Shown: positions 17,327 through 28,991 of the stretch, piece after piece
Position numbering within the stretch: the first letter of the stretch is position 1
How the letters are laid out: each line of letters starts with the position of its first letter
From: an uncultured Planctomycetaceae bacterium
Lineage (GTDB): Bacteria; Planctomycetota; Planctomycetia; Pirellulales; UBA1268
DNA: 36,973 nt
Direction of reading: 5' to 3'
Assembly (NCBI GenBank): GCA_903951635.1
Contig: CAJBCV010000103.1
Location: 1-36,973 of the forward strand
Notes under the pieces: generated by a model
Seen by the model: only the letters and a program-made list of their open reading frames with translations
Database searches by the model: none
What the model was told of the DNA's origin: nothing
Made by a program: the position numbers and the translations under genes

Positions 17327-19611
17327 TCCTGGCGACCGTCGTCTGCTCGCTCCTGGCCGCCTTCGGACTTTCCCGCCTGCAGATCGACGACGACCTCCGG
17401 TCGCTCCTCCGCAACGGCACCGATGACTTCGTCGTCATCGACGAGATTGCCGACCGCTTCGGCGCTCCCGATCGCGACTGCATCGTCAGGGTCACCGCCA
17501 CGACGGGGCCACTGTTCGCCCCATCCCCACTCAGCCAGCTCCGTCATCTCGTCGACGATCTCGAGATGATCGACGGCGTCGAGGAGGTGCGGTCGATGTT
17601 CGACGTCCGCCGTCAGGGGGTGGCCGGAGCCCTCCTGCCGGCCATCCCGCGCGTGGCCGGGCCGCTCGACGAGGCCGCCTGCGCCGAAGCGCTCGAGCGC
17701 TGCACGAAACACCCGCTCATCGCCGGCCACCTCCTCTCGGCGGATGCCACAAGCGCCCTGCTCCTGGTGCGACTCGCCCCCGGCCGTGACAGTCCGGCGG
17801 CCGCCGAGGGGATTCTCGCCGGGATCAACGCAGCGATCTCGGGCCGTGACGGGCTCGACGCCGAGCTTACCGGCCTCCCCGCCCTCCGTGCCGAGGCGTC
17901 AGAGGCCCTCCGCCGCGACATGATTGTCTTCAACGCACTGGGGATGTCGCTGGCGCTGATCCTCTCGGCGAGCGTGGCCCGCAGTTTGTCATCGACGATC
18001 GTCGCCTGCATCCCGCCGCTGGTCGGCGCTGTCTGGGCGATGGGGGTGCTGGGGCTGTGCGGCGCGAAGGTCAACATCCTCACGAGCGTCGTGCCGTCGC
18101 TGGCGCTCGTCGTCGGGACGTGCGACTCGATCCACTTCATCGAGGACATGCGCCGCAGCGCCCGCCGCGGGATCGGAGCCTCGGCCGCCTCGGCCGGGGC
18201 GATCCGACGCGTCGGCACGGCCTGCGGCCTGACGAGCCTCGTGACCGCGATCGGATTTGCGTCCCTGGCCGCCGCGCGGATCGAGGCGGTGCGCACCTTC
18301 GGCATCGCCGCGGCCGCGGGGGCACTGGCGAGCTTCACGGCGGTCACGCTCCTCACCCCGCTCCTCGCCTCGCTTCCCGCCTTCCGGGGCATGCGGCTCG
18401 GCCGGTCATCGCGGGGGGCGTCGCGACTGGCGGCCTTCCTCGCCGGCTGGTCGGTGCGCCACGCCCGGGGGATCGTCGTGGCGAGCCTCATCGCCACGCT
18501 CGCCCTCGGCCTCTTCGCCTCTGGCCTCGATGCCGACAACCGTGTCATCGACGCCCTCCCCCGCGGCGCCGCCTCGTCGCGCGCCCTTCTCCATGTCGAC
18601 GAGGAGTTCGGCGGGGCGTTCGGCGCCGACGTGATCGTCCGCTGGCCGCCTGGGCTCGACTGGCGGGAGCCGGGGGTTCTCGACGGGATCGCGGCCGTGC
18701 ACGGCGTCCTGGAGGCGGCCGACCCTGAGATCAAGGCGGTGTCGCTCTCCACCGTGGCGGGGACGATCGGCGAGCGCGCCCGGCGCCGGCTCGACGCCGC
18801 GGCCTTCCGCGATCTCGTCGATCCATCGGCGCGGGTGGCGGTGGTGCGGGCCCGGATTCGAGACGTCGGCTCACGGACGCTCGAAGGGATCTACGACCGG
18901 ATCGATGCGGGACTCACCGGGCTCGAGGCCTCGCATCCGGGGTGGCGATTCCAGCTCGCCGGAATGTCGGTGCTCTCGGCGCGGAACGTCCGCCAGTTGG
19001 TCCGCGACCTCGGCTCGAGTTTGGCCCTCGAGGTCTTCGTCATCGGCACGATCCTCGCCTTGGCGTTCCGTTCGCCGCTGGCCGGCTTGGTGAGCCTCAT
19101 TCCCAACATCTTCCCGCTGGCGGTGATCGCGGCGGTGATGGTCGCCACCGGCCGGCATCTCGACCCGGCCACGGTGATCGTCTTCAACGTCTGCCTCGGC
19201 CTCGCCGTCGACGACACCGTTCATGTCCTCACCGCGCTCGAGCGGCAGCGGCGGCCGGGGCTGTCGATGGAGTCGGCGATCCGCCGGGGCGTGGCCGAGA
19301 CAGGCAACGCGATCATTCTCGGCGGGGTCGTGCTCACGATCGGCTTCGCCGCGGTGACGGTGTCGCGGGTGCCGTCGCTGGCGAGCTTCGGGATCCTCGC
19401 CTGCGCGGCGGTGGCCGCCGCCACGGTGGCCGAGTTGGTCATGCTGCCGGCGCTCTTGGTCGTCACCGACCGGATCGTCCGCCGCTTCCCGCCCCCCTGG
19501 CGAGATGCCATTTTCGCCGTCGACTCCAATCCCCCCGTCGGCGATCAGCCGATCGCCCGGGTGGCCATCGGCACGACCTCGGAAAGCGCTTCGACCGTCC
19601 GCACGATCTGA
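17275..19611 (+). CDS. MMPL/RND-superfamily lipid exporter
   Basis: A 778-residue membrane protein with the two-fold RND/MMPL plan: TM1 about 15-35, a periplasmic loop to about 215, a cluster of membrane segments 218-366, a second repeat starting near 400 with its own loop, and a final cluster about 600-760. Charged residues sit in the membrane clusters as in proton-driven family members: GTCDSIHF (about 281-288) in the first half and GLAVDDTVHVL in the second. Length and layout match MMPL and hopanoid-transporter (HpnN)-like proteins, which move lipids to the outer membrane. The start ATG 17275 lies inside the SET gene. The 3' end overlaps the convergent alpha-oxoamine synthase by 67 bases. 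Export of the cluster's lipid is the natural inference, but the substrate is unknown. Confidence 0.88.
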   Translation: MSGGDAGDPDPGWRRRVILATVVCSLLAAFGLSRLQIDDDLRSLLRNGTDDFVVIDEIADRFGAPDRDCIVRVTATTGPLFAPSPLSQLRHLVDDLEMIDGVEEVRSMFDVRRQGVAGALLPAIPRVAGPLDEAACAEALERCTKHPLIAGHLLSADATSALLLVRLAPGRDSPAAAEGILAGINAAISGRDGLDAELTGLPALRAEASEALRRDMIVFNALGMSLALILSASVARSLSSTIVACIPPLVGAVWAMGVLGLCGAKVNILTSVVPSLALVVGTCDSIHFIEDMRRSARRGIGASAASAGAIRRVGTACGLTSLVTAIGFASLAAARIEAVRTFGIAAAAGALASFTAVTLLTPLLASLPAFRGMRLGRSSRGASRLAAFLAGWSVRHARGIVVASLIATLALGLFASGLDADNRVIDALPRGAASSRALLHVDEEFGGAFGADVIVRWPPGLDWREPGVLDGIAAVHGVLEAADPEIKAVSLSTVAGTIGERARRRLDAAAFRDLVDPSARVAVVRARIRDVGSRTLEGIYDRIDAGLTGLEASHPGWRFQLAGMSVLSARNVRQLVRDLGSSLALEVFVIGTILALAFRSPLAGLVSLIPNIFPLAVIAAVMVATGRHLDPATVIVFNVCLGLAVDDTVHVLTALERQRRPGLSMESAIRRGVAETGNAIILGGVVLTIGFAAVTVSRVPSLASFGILACAAVAAATVAELVMLPALLVVTDRIVRRFPPPWRDAIFAVDSNPPVGDQPIARVAIGTTSESASTVRTI

Positions 19612-21167
19612 TCCTCGGTGTGCTCGGCGGTGAGGAAGAACCTGACCCGGGCCGCCGACTCGCGAACGGCCGGATAAAGAATCGGCTGCGCGTTGATGCC
19701 CCGTTCGAGGAGCAACTGCGACACGAGGATCGCCCGGTTGGAGCCCCCCACGATCACGGGGATGACGGGCGTATCGGCGCTGGCTCCGGTGTCGAGATCG
19801 CAGTCGGCGGCGAGCTTGAGAAACAGCTCCGACCGCTCGCGGAGCCTCGTCACGCGCCACGGCTCACGCTGGATGACTTTGAGCCCCTCGAGGGCCGCCG
19901 CGACGTTCGGCGGCGAGCAGGCGGTCGAGAAGACGAACGCCGGCGTCGTGTAGCCAAGGTAGCGGATGAGTCGCTCGCTCCCGGCGAGGTAGCCCCCGCC
20001 GGCGCCGAGGGCCTTGCTGATCGTCCCCATCCACAGATCCCCTTCGGAGGGATCGACGCCGAAGTGGTCGCAGATCCCGCGCCCTTCCGGCCCCATCGTG
20101 CCCACCGAATGGGCCTCGTCGACGTAGAGCATCGCGTCGTGCCGGCGCTTGACCTCGAGGAACCGGGGCAGATCGGGGTAGTCGCCATCCATGCTGTAGA
20201 CCCCCTCGATCGCGACGACGACGCGCCGGTACTTGGGGCGAAGGTCGCGAAGAAGGCCGTCGAGTTGGTCGGGATCGTTGTGGCGGAAGGAACGCTTCCC
20301 CGCCTTCGAGGCGACCGCCCCCTGGACGATGCTGTTGTGGGCCAACTCGTCATAGAGGATCAAATCCTCCGCCCCGAAGAGGTGGTTGAAGACCGAGGCG
20401 TTCGTGCCGTAGCCGCAGGGGAAGACGGTCGCGCGCTCCGTGCCGAGGAACGACGCCAACTCCCGGTCGAGGTCGTCCAAGAGCGTGTTGTTGCCGCCGA
20501 CCATCCGGCTCGCCGAGGCGCTGCAGCCGAAGCGGTCGATGGCGTCCTTCGCCGCCCGCGTCACATCCGGATGGCCGGTGAGCCCGAGGTAGTCGAAGCT
20601 CGTGAAGCTGATCACGTCGCGGCCGCCGATCCGCGCCGTCCGCCCGCGCACGCGCTGGTTGGCGCGGAGGAAGGGATTGACGAGCCCGGCCTGCTCGAGC
20701 CCCTCGAGCCGCGCCTCGAGGGCGCCGATCTCGGGGAAGGGATCGGCGCCGGCAGGAGGAGGCGTCATCCGCGGGCGGACGGCGTGTTCGGTGACGGAGG
20801 GCAGTGGCTCGGACGAGGTGTCGGGATCACCGGCATCGACCATGTGGAGGGCGATGCAATCGACGAGATCGCCGCAGGTCCGGATGCCGCGGAGCCATTC
20901 GTCGCGGAAGCGCATCTCGTAGCGCCCCTCGATCCGGGCAACGACGTCGAGGAAGGCCGAGTCATCGAGCCCCGCCTCGGCGAGCGTCGAACGGTCGGAG
21001 AGGCCCCCGCGCCGCCCGCGCGGCTGGATGCGGGCGAGCTCCTCGAGCACCAGCCGGGTGATCGCCGTCTTCGATCGGGAACGGACGAACGGCTCCGTGC
21101 CCACATACACCGCCGTGCCGATCGCCGATCCCTGCCCGCCGCCGAGCGACGAAAACTCCCTTGCCAC
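19545..21167 (-). CDS. Alpha-oxoamine synthase with N-terminal ACP-like domain
   Basis: A 540-residue PLP enzyme of the serine palmitoyltransferase/KBL/BioF family, which condenses an acyl thioester with an amino acid with loss of CO2. From GTG 21167, residues 34-108 form an ACP-like helical domain. The catalytic domain starts near 150 with NPFLRANQRVRG, FTSFDYLGLTGHP, the PLP-contacting DEAHSVG (Asp350) and the Schiff-base Lys385 in TISKALGAGGG. In the ACP-like domain the expected LGIDSI-type site reads GLDDSAF; aligned on the following helix and the PKS ACPs, Asp69 takes the serine position and Ser70 is next. GTG 21167 has GGGGAG nine bases upstream; ATG 21233 would give 562 residues. The carrier-AOS arrangement recalls PigH-type enzymes. 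It probably makes a sphingoid-like aminoketone from the PKS or another acyl chain; this is inferred. Confidence 0.85.
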   Translation of the reverse strand: MAREFSSLGGGQGSAIGTAVYVGTEPFVRSRSKTAITRLVLEELARIQPRGRRGGLSDRSTLAEAGLDDSAFLDVVARIEGRYEMRFRDEWLRGIRTCGDLVDCIALHMVDAGDPDTSSEPLPSVTEHAVRPRMTPPPAGADPFPEIGALEARLEGLEQAGLVNPFLRANQRVRGRTARIGGRDVISFTSFDYLGLTGHPDVTRAAKDAIDRFGCSASASRMVGGNNTLLDDLDRELASFLGTERATVFPCGYGTNASVFNHLFGAEDLILYDELAHNSIVQGAVASKAGKRSFRHNDPDQLDGLLRDLRPKYRRVVVAIEGVYSMDGDYPDLPRFLEVKRRHDAMLYVDEAHSVGTMGPEGRGICDHFGVDPSEGDLWMGTISKALGAGGGYLAGSERLIRYLGYTTPAFVFSTACSPPNVAAALEGLKVIQREPWRVTRLRERSELFLKLAADCDLDTGASADTPVIPVIVGGSNRAILVSQLLLERGINAQPILYPAVRESAARVRFFLTAEHTEDQIVRTVEALSEVVPMATRAIG

Positions 21168-21496
21168 GGTCTTCCACTCCCCACGCGGGCGGACGCGTCG
21201 CGTCCCTGCACGTCGGATTCCCTCCGACGCCATCGACGGCGCGTCTCCCACGCCCCGCCTGCCGTGTCCGCCACACGGCACAAGGCACTGTACAGGAACG
21301 GCTCCGTTTCGCCTCCCCCCGCCGCGCGCCGTGTTCACGGCGGGGGTGCCTCGGCACGCGGCGAATAAGCAGCGGCGCTCGGGTGAAAGCGGCCCGTGGG
21401 AATCCGTGCGCGTGACGGAACGAATGCCAATCGAAACGGTCGCGCCGATCGCGGAGCCCTTGCGGTGGTGCGGCTCCCGCTTCGGCAGGACACCGC
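21168..21496. other. Intergenic region with one strong hairpin
   Basis: The 329 bases between aconitase and the alpha-oxoamine synthase include an alternative AOS start (ATG 21233) and a perfect 9-bp inverted repeat, CCCCCGCCG (21316-21324) and CGGCGGGGG (21338-21346), with a 13-base loop. No T-run follows on either strand. I see no convincing gene or promoter here. Confidence 0.4.
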
Positions 21497-24217
<2,721 letters not shown>

Positions 24218-24392
24218 TGGCGGGGCTCCGAAGCGGTGCGGCGGTGGATCGGGCAGGATGTGCCCAATGTATCGGCCATGCCACCCCCCGGCGAAGAGCC
24301 CGGCTTCCCTGGCCGCCCCGGGAGGGTTGTGAGAATTGTGCAAGAAATCGGCATCGAACGGGAAAACAGCTTCTTTCGACGACAAAAAATCG

Positions 24393-24422
24393 TTCGACAC
24401 CAGGGCCCCGGTCGGCTATAGT
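24393..24422 (+). promoter_or_regulatory. Candidate promoter of the small RNA
   Basis: TTCGAC (24393-24398), an 18-base spacer and TATAGT (24417-24422, 5/6) lie in the unusually AT-richer stretch upstream of the predicted RNA. Transcription would start near 24429. The region also serves the divergent aconitase gene. Confidence 0.45.
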
Positions 24423-24428
24423 TCACAA

Positions 24429-24842
<414 letters not shown>

Positions 24843-24922
24843 GCCGGAGGGCTCACGGCCCCAGCGTGGGTTGGCTACAGTGGTGCGTCGTCGATCCGAA
24901 ATCTTGCTCTCCGGGGGACTCC

Positions 24923-25417
24923 ATGACCACGACTTCGCTCCGCACCGCAGCCTTCGGTGCCATCGGCGTTTTGATCCTCTGCCTTGCTCCGATCATCGCT
25001 CCGGCCCAGACCGCGGCCGACACGAAGGAGGAGGCGATCAAGAAAGATCACCTGGCGATCGAGGGGACGTGGCAGGCGATCGCGATCGAGGTCAACGGCA
25101 ATCCCGTCGGGGCCGACGACGTCAAGAAGATCACGACCGATAACGGCCGCGATGGCGAATGGACGATCCTCGTCGAGGGGAAAGATGTCGCCGAGGGAAC
25201 GAGCACGATCGATCCGACCGTGACGCCGAAGACGATCGACTTCAAGATCACCAAGGGAGCCAACGCCGGCCAGACGACGTACGGCATCTACGAGATCACC
25301 GGAAAGACCCGGCGGATCTGCCACGCCGAACCGGGGCGGCCCCGTCCGGCTGACTTCTCCGCCGGGGCGGGGAGCGGCAGGATCCTCACCGTCTTTGAGC
25401 GCGTCGAGGCGAAGTGA
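24923..25417 (+). CDS. Secreted TIGR03067-family protein
   Basis: A 164-residue protein with a clear signal peptide (residues 1 to about 31, hydrophobic core AFGAIGVLILCLAPIIA, ending near AQTAA). The mature part starts with a charged helix, then IEGTWQAIAIEVNGNPV, a pattern of the planctomycete-enriched TIGR03067 domain, a small beta-rich lipocalin-like unit of unknown role. The C-terminal GSGRILTVFERV strand also fits. The start ATG 24923 follows a G-rich stretch (CGGGGGACTCC) that could act as ribosome binding site. It is followed closely on the same strand by the prepilin-like gene (29 bases), suggesting an operon. This family supports planctomycete origin. Confidence 0.85.
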   Translation: MTTTSLRTAAFGAIGVLILCLAPIIAPAQTAADTKEEAIKKDHLAIEGTWQAIAIEVNGNPVGADDVKKITTDNGRDGEWTILVEGKDVAEGTSTIDPTVTPKTIDFKITKGANAGQTTYGIYEITGKTRRICHAEPGRPRPADFSAGAGSGRILTVFERVEAK

Positions 25418-25445
25418 CGGAATGTCTCCGGACGGGAGCCGATCG

Positions 25446-26105
25446 ATGGGCCGTTGTTTCCTTCACCCCGATCCGATCCGCCGTCGCCGCGGCGTGTCGC
25501 TCGTTGAGTTGCTCGTCTGCTTGGCGATCATCGGGCTGATGATCTCGATGCTCATGCCGGCGATCCACGCGGTGCGGATGTCGTCGCAGCGGACGGTGTG
25601 CGTCAATCACAAGGCGCAGATCAATCTCAGCCTGCAGATGTACGCCGATGCCAACAAGGCGCTTCCCCCCGCCCCGCGGCCCGGGTTTCCGAGCGGCTGG
25701 ACGTGGGAGATTCTGCCCTTCATGGAGGAGGGGGCGATGCGGACGGCGATCGCCGCCGATCAGCCGATCACGGCCGCCACCAATGCCTCCGCGGCGCGGA
25801 CGCGGCCCCCGCTCTACCGCTGCGCCTTCGCGTCGTCGTGGCGGTCGTCCGACGTGGCCGGCGTCCTCCCGTCCGATTTCCTCGCCGTCGTCTCCGAAAG
25901 CAAGCCGGGCTCACGGAAGCGCAACGACATCTCCTTCTCGATCGTCCACTCCCCGGAGACGAACGTCCTCCCCTGGCCGGTGGCGGCGGAGATTTCTTGG
26001 GAGGACTATGGCCGGCTTCGCAGCCAGGGTGCCTGGAAGGTCTGGCATCCCGCCTCGTCCGGCACCGGATTGAGCGGACTCATTGACGGAGACGGCGCCG
26101 ACTGA
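25446..26105 (+). CDS. Short prepilin-like protein (DUF1559-related, truncated end)
   Basis: A 219-residue pseudopilin-like protein. A basic leader ends in RRGVSLVELLVCLAIIG (about residues 14-32), the type IV prepilin N-methylation site with Glu at +5, followed by a hydrophobic helix. The next part (CVNHKAQINLSLQMYADANK and the later SPETNVLPWPV) matches the start and middle of DUF1559 proteins, which are greatly expanded in planctomycetes. It is shorter than the usual 300 residues or so, and the terminal H-x9-DG region is replaced by a degenerate GLIDGDGAD end. The ATG 25446 is preferred because GGGAG lies seven bases upstream; ATG 25422 is possible. The next gene, a desaturase, begins 37 bases downstream. 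Confidence 0.75.
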   Translation: MGRCFLHPDPIRRRRGVSLVELLVCLAIIGLMISMLMPAIHAVRMSSQRTVCVNHKAQINLSLQMYADANKALPPAPRPGFPSGWTWEILPFMEEGAMRTAIAADQPITAATNASAARTRPPLYRCAFASSWRSSDVAGVLPSDFLAVVSESKPGSRKRNDISFSIVHSPETNVLPWPVAAEISWEDYGRLRSQGAWKVWHPASSGTGLSGLIDGDGAD

Positions 26106-26142
26106 CGCCGCCCCCGTGGGGCACGTAACTCCCGAAAGAACC

Positions 26143-27369
26143 ATGACTCCAACAGCAGCCCCCACCCAAGCAGCCCCCCACCGGCACCGTCGCGTTCCCC
26201 CATCGGCGCCCCCTGGCGACCTGGGACGGATGGACGTCGCCGGTTTCTGCGCCGACATCGAGCGGCTCAAAGCCGACACCTACCGACAGATCGGCCCGGC
26301 CGATTATGCCCACCTGCGGCGGATCGAACGCTACGGCAAGCTCGCCACCTTGCTTGGGTATTCCACGGCCTGGGTTTTCCCCAATCCCTTCACAGCCTTT
26401 GCCCTGAGCCTCGGGCAAATGACCCGCTGGCTGCTCGCGCATCACATCACCCACCGCGGCTACGACCGCGTGCCGGGGATTCCCCCTCGCTACACGAGCA
26501 AGGTGTTCGCCCGCGGCTGGCGGCGGTTTGTCGACTGGTTCGACTGGCTCCTCCCCGCCGCCTGGGATCACGAGCACAACTTCCTCCACCACTACCACAC
26601 CGGCGAGGATGCCGACCCGGACGTCGCCGAGCGGAACATGGAAGCGCTCCGCGCCGTGCGCCTGCCGATCTGGATGAAACTCTCCCTGATCGCCGTCCTG
26701 GCATGCACCTGGAAGATCGTCTACTACGCCCCCAACTCGCTGAGCGTGCTCGACCCCGACAGCCGGAAGCGGCTGCGGCACGAGCACATCACCCGTCTGA
26801 CGATCCGCAGTCTCGTCGACTTCCGCCGTCGGTCGGTGCGGCGGTTGTGGCTGAGCTGTTATCTGCCGTATGGAATCGTCCACTTCGGTCTGGTGCCGCT
26901 GGCGTTCCTCCCCCTGGGGACGACCGCGGCGTGGTACGTGCTTCTCAACAAGCTCCTCGCCGAGGCGATCACCAACGTCCACTCCTTCCTCGTGATCGCC
27001 CCCAATCACACCGCCGACGATCTCTACCGTTTCGCCTTCCACTACGACCGGAAGGAGGAGTTTTACGTGACCCAGGTGATGGGCTCGGCCAACTACCATT
27101 GCGGCGGCGAAGTCACCGACTACTTGAGCTGCTGGCTCAACTACCAGATCGAGCACCACCTCTTCCCCGATCTGCCGATGCGGCAATACTCCCGCATCCA
27201 GCCCCAGGTGAAGGCGCTGTGCGAGAAGCATGGCATCCCCTACCGGCAGGAGAGCGTCTTCCGCCGCTTCGGGCGGCTCCTTGACGTGGCCGTCGGCAAG
27301 ACGAGCATGCGGCAACTCGAGGCCTTCCCCCGGACGGCGATGGCCGGCGAAGGCAGCCCCGGAGCCTGA
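26143..27369 (+). CDS. Fatty acid desaturase, front-end-like, without cytochrome b5 domain
   Basis: A 408-residue membrane di-iron desaturase. The histidine boxes are His100-His101-x-x-His104 (HHITH), HEHNFLHHYH (143-152) and QIEHHLFP (335-342), with additional His280, His288 and His319. Hydrophobic stretches lie about 70-100, 180-200 and 240-275. The Q-x-x-H-H third box is typical of front-end acyl and sphingolipid desaturases, but no N-terminal cytochrome b5 domain is fused, so electrons must come from a separate ferredoxin or cytochrome. ATG 26143 has a weak GAAAGA ribosome binding site; the frame opens earlier at TTG 26083 inside the previous gene. Its stop lies 3 bases from the stop of the convergent glycosyltransferase. 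It likely introduces a double bond into a membrane or cluster lipid. Confidence 0.88.
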   Translation: MTPTAAPTQAAPHRHRRVPPSAPPGDLGRMDVAGFCADIERLKADTYRQIGPADYAHLRRIERYGKLATLLGYSTAWVFPNPFTAFALSLGQMTRWLLAHHITHRGYDRVPGIPPRYTSKVFARGWRRFVDWFDWLLPAAWDHEHNFLHHYHTGEDADPDVAERNMEALRAVRLPIWMKLSLIAVLACTWKIVYYAPNSLSVLDPDSRKRLRHEHITRLTIRSLVDFRRRSVRRLWLSCYLPYGIVHFGLVPLAFLPLGTTAAWYVLLNKLLAEAITNVHSFLVIAPNHTADDLYRFAFHYDRKEEFYVTQVMGSANYHCGGEVTDYLSCWLNYQIEHHLFPDLPMRQYSRIQPQVKALCEKHGIPYRQESVFRRFGRLLDVAVGKTSMRQLEAFPRTAMAGEGSPGA

Positions 27370-27372
27370 CGG

Positions 27373-28653
27373 TCACCGGCCTACGGCATCGACCTCGTCG
27401 GCGGCGGCGGCGATCCCGTCGGCGGCGGCGAAGCGGCCCGCCACGGCGCGGCAGCGGTCGGCGACGGTCTGATCCGAAAGGAGCTTCCCGAGGAGGCTCG
27501 CCAGCGCCGGACCGCGGAACGCCTTCCGGGCGAGTGCCGCACCGACACCGAGCCGCTCGATCCGCGCGGCGTTGTCGAATTGGTCGAATCCCATCGGCAT
27601 CACGATCTGCGGCACGCCGCCGGCGAGCCCCTGCGAGAGGGTGCCGACGCCACCGTGATGGACCAGCGCCGCCGAGCGCGGCACGAGCCAGCGGAAGGGA
27701 ACGAACGCGGCGTGCCGGACGCCATCGGGGAGCGTCTTGGGGATCTGGTCGGGAAACCTCGTGAGGAGGAGACCGCGGCGACCGAGCCTCTGACAGGCGT
27801 CGGCCGCGGCGGCGAAAAACTCGTGGCCATGGAGATGGGCGCTGCCGGGGGTGAAGAGGATCGGGGGCGAGCCCTCTTCGAGCCAGGCCCGCATGCGCTC
27901 GTCGGCATCGCTCACCCCCTCCTCGCTGTAGAGGGGAAAGCCGGTGAGCCGCACCTGCTGCGGCCACTCGGGCTTGGGCTCAGCGAACCATTCAGGAAAA
28001 AGCCCGAGGGTTCGCAGGGGCGAATGGATCCAGTCGCGAAACAGCCCGCGGGCCGGTGGCAGGCCGAGGGAGGCGCGGAAGGGATTGAGCCAGCGGCCGA
28101 TGAAGGGATCGATGAGGAGCCGGTCGGCGAGGGCCCACTGGAGCTTGCGAAACCAATGCGGGCCGCGGTGGACGAGAAGCCCGGGCACGCGGGGCGGATC
28201 GTCGAGGCTGCGAAACAAGACCGGCGAGAGGTGGACGGTGACCAGCGCCACGCCGAGGCGCTCCTGGGCCACGCGGGCGCCGAGCGCGAGGCTCGAGGCG
28301 ACAACGACCGTGGCCTCGCCGGCGGCGGCGTCGGCGGCGAGGGCCCGTTCGATCACACGGTAGACCGGTTCGAGGAGGGGGCGGACGAAGAGATCGAGGA
28401 TCACCGGCGTGCCACGGAGCGGATCCCAGATCCGCTGGTCCTCAATCGAGGTCACAAAGTCGAGTTCGGGGAGCGGGTCGACGAACGTCAGGCCGGCCTT
28501 CTCGGCCACCTCGCGAAACCAGCCCGCGGCGACGAGCGTGACGCGGATCCCGCGACGGCGCAGCTCCCGCCCGATCCCGATGAAGGGGTGGACGTCGCCG
28601 GAGCTTCCCAGGGCAACGAGGATCGCGTGCGTTTTTTTGGGGGGAAGCGTCAT
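27373..28653 (-). CDS. GT1-family glycosyltransferase (UDP-glucosyl/rhamnosyltransferase-like)
   Basis: A 426-residue GT-B glycosyltransferase of family GT1, similar to RhlB and sterol glucosyltransferases. The N-terminal ALGSSGDVHPFIGIGREL (about 14-31) is the acceptor-domain glycine loop; the C-terminal VHHGGVGTLSQGLAGGVP (331-348) and DQFDNA (357-362) form the nucleotide-sugar site. Such enzymes transfer a sugar from a UDP- or dTDP-sugar to a lipid or small hydrophobic acceptor, which fits glycosylation of the cluster's lipid. The ATG 28653 (MTLPPKKTHA) directly precedes the first Rossmann strand; the open frame continues upstream but shows no similarity. It converges on the desaturase, with a 3-base gap and no terminator between. 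Confidence 0.88.
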   Translation of the reverse strand: MTLPPKKTHAILVALGSSGDVHPFIGIGRELRRRGIRVTLVAAGWFREVAEKAGLTFVDPLPELDFVTSIEDQRIWDPLRGTPVILDLFVRPLLEPVYRVIERALAADAAAGEATVVVASSLALGARVAQERLGVALVTVHLSPVLFRSLDDPPRVPGLLVHRGPHWFRKLQWALADRLLIDPFIGRWLNPFRASLGLPPARGLFRDWIHSPLRTLGLFPEWFAEPKPEWPQQVRLTGFPLYSEEGVSDADERMRAWLEEGSPPILFTPGSAHLHGHEFFAAAADACQRLGRRGLLLTRFPDQIPKTLPDGVRHAAFVPFRWLVPRSAALVHHGGVGTLSQGLAGGVPQIVMPMGFDQFDNAARIERLGVGAALARKAFRGPALASLLGKLLSDQTVADRCRAVAGRFAAADGIAAAADEVDAVGR

Positions 28654-28991
28654 GGGCGGGGTTCGAAGGGAGCGGGCAAGGGCTCCCATCATGCCCGGTC
28701 TCGGGAAATCCGTCGCCCGGAGAACCGGCCAAGGCGGTTGCCTGGCACCATCGCGCGTGAAGCTGGTCGAGCGACGCGGGTTCTTCAAGGGTGCGAAGCA
28801 GGGGGGAACGGGCAACGAGGTTCCCGCGGCCAATTGTCCGGGGGAAATGGAGCCAAGCTCCGCGGGCTGCTTCGCAGGTGCCGGCGGTAGGGGCTTGCCC
28901 GCCGCGCCTAGAATCGTGGCAGGAAACATCGCCGGTTGGGCCGCTCGGGCGAGCGGCTTCCGGCGGCTGCTTCCGCCACGGAGGGCCTGTC
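28654..28991. other. Divergent intergenic region with tandem hairpins before a small ORF
   Basis: The 338 bases between the glycosyltransferase and the 44-codon ORF contain a -10-like TAGAAT (28909-28914, no good -35). Two adjacent inverted repeats precede the ribosome binding site: GCCGCTC/GAGCGGC (28940-28946 and 28951-28957, loop GGGC) and GGCGG/CCGCC (28962-28966 and 28973-28977). A plus-strand transcript would carry both as a structured leader. Other open frames here look like chance. Confidence 0.4.

Noticed and set aside
21316..21346. Hairpin as an intrinsic terminator for aconitase
   Set aside because: There is no T-run on either strand, so only a stem-loop can be claimed.
18942..21368. 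808-codon plus-strand frame
   Set aside because: It overlaps the MMPL gene in another frame and runs antisense to the alpha-oxoamine synthase; low-complexity charged sequence.
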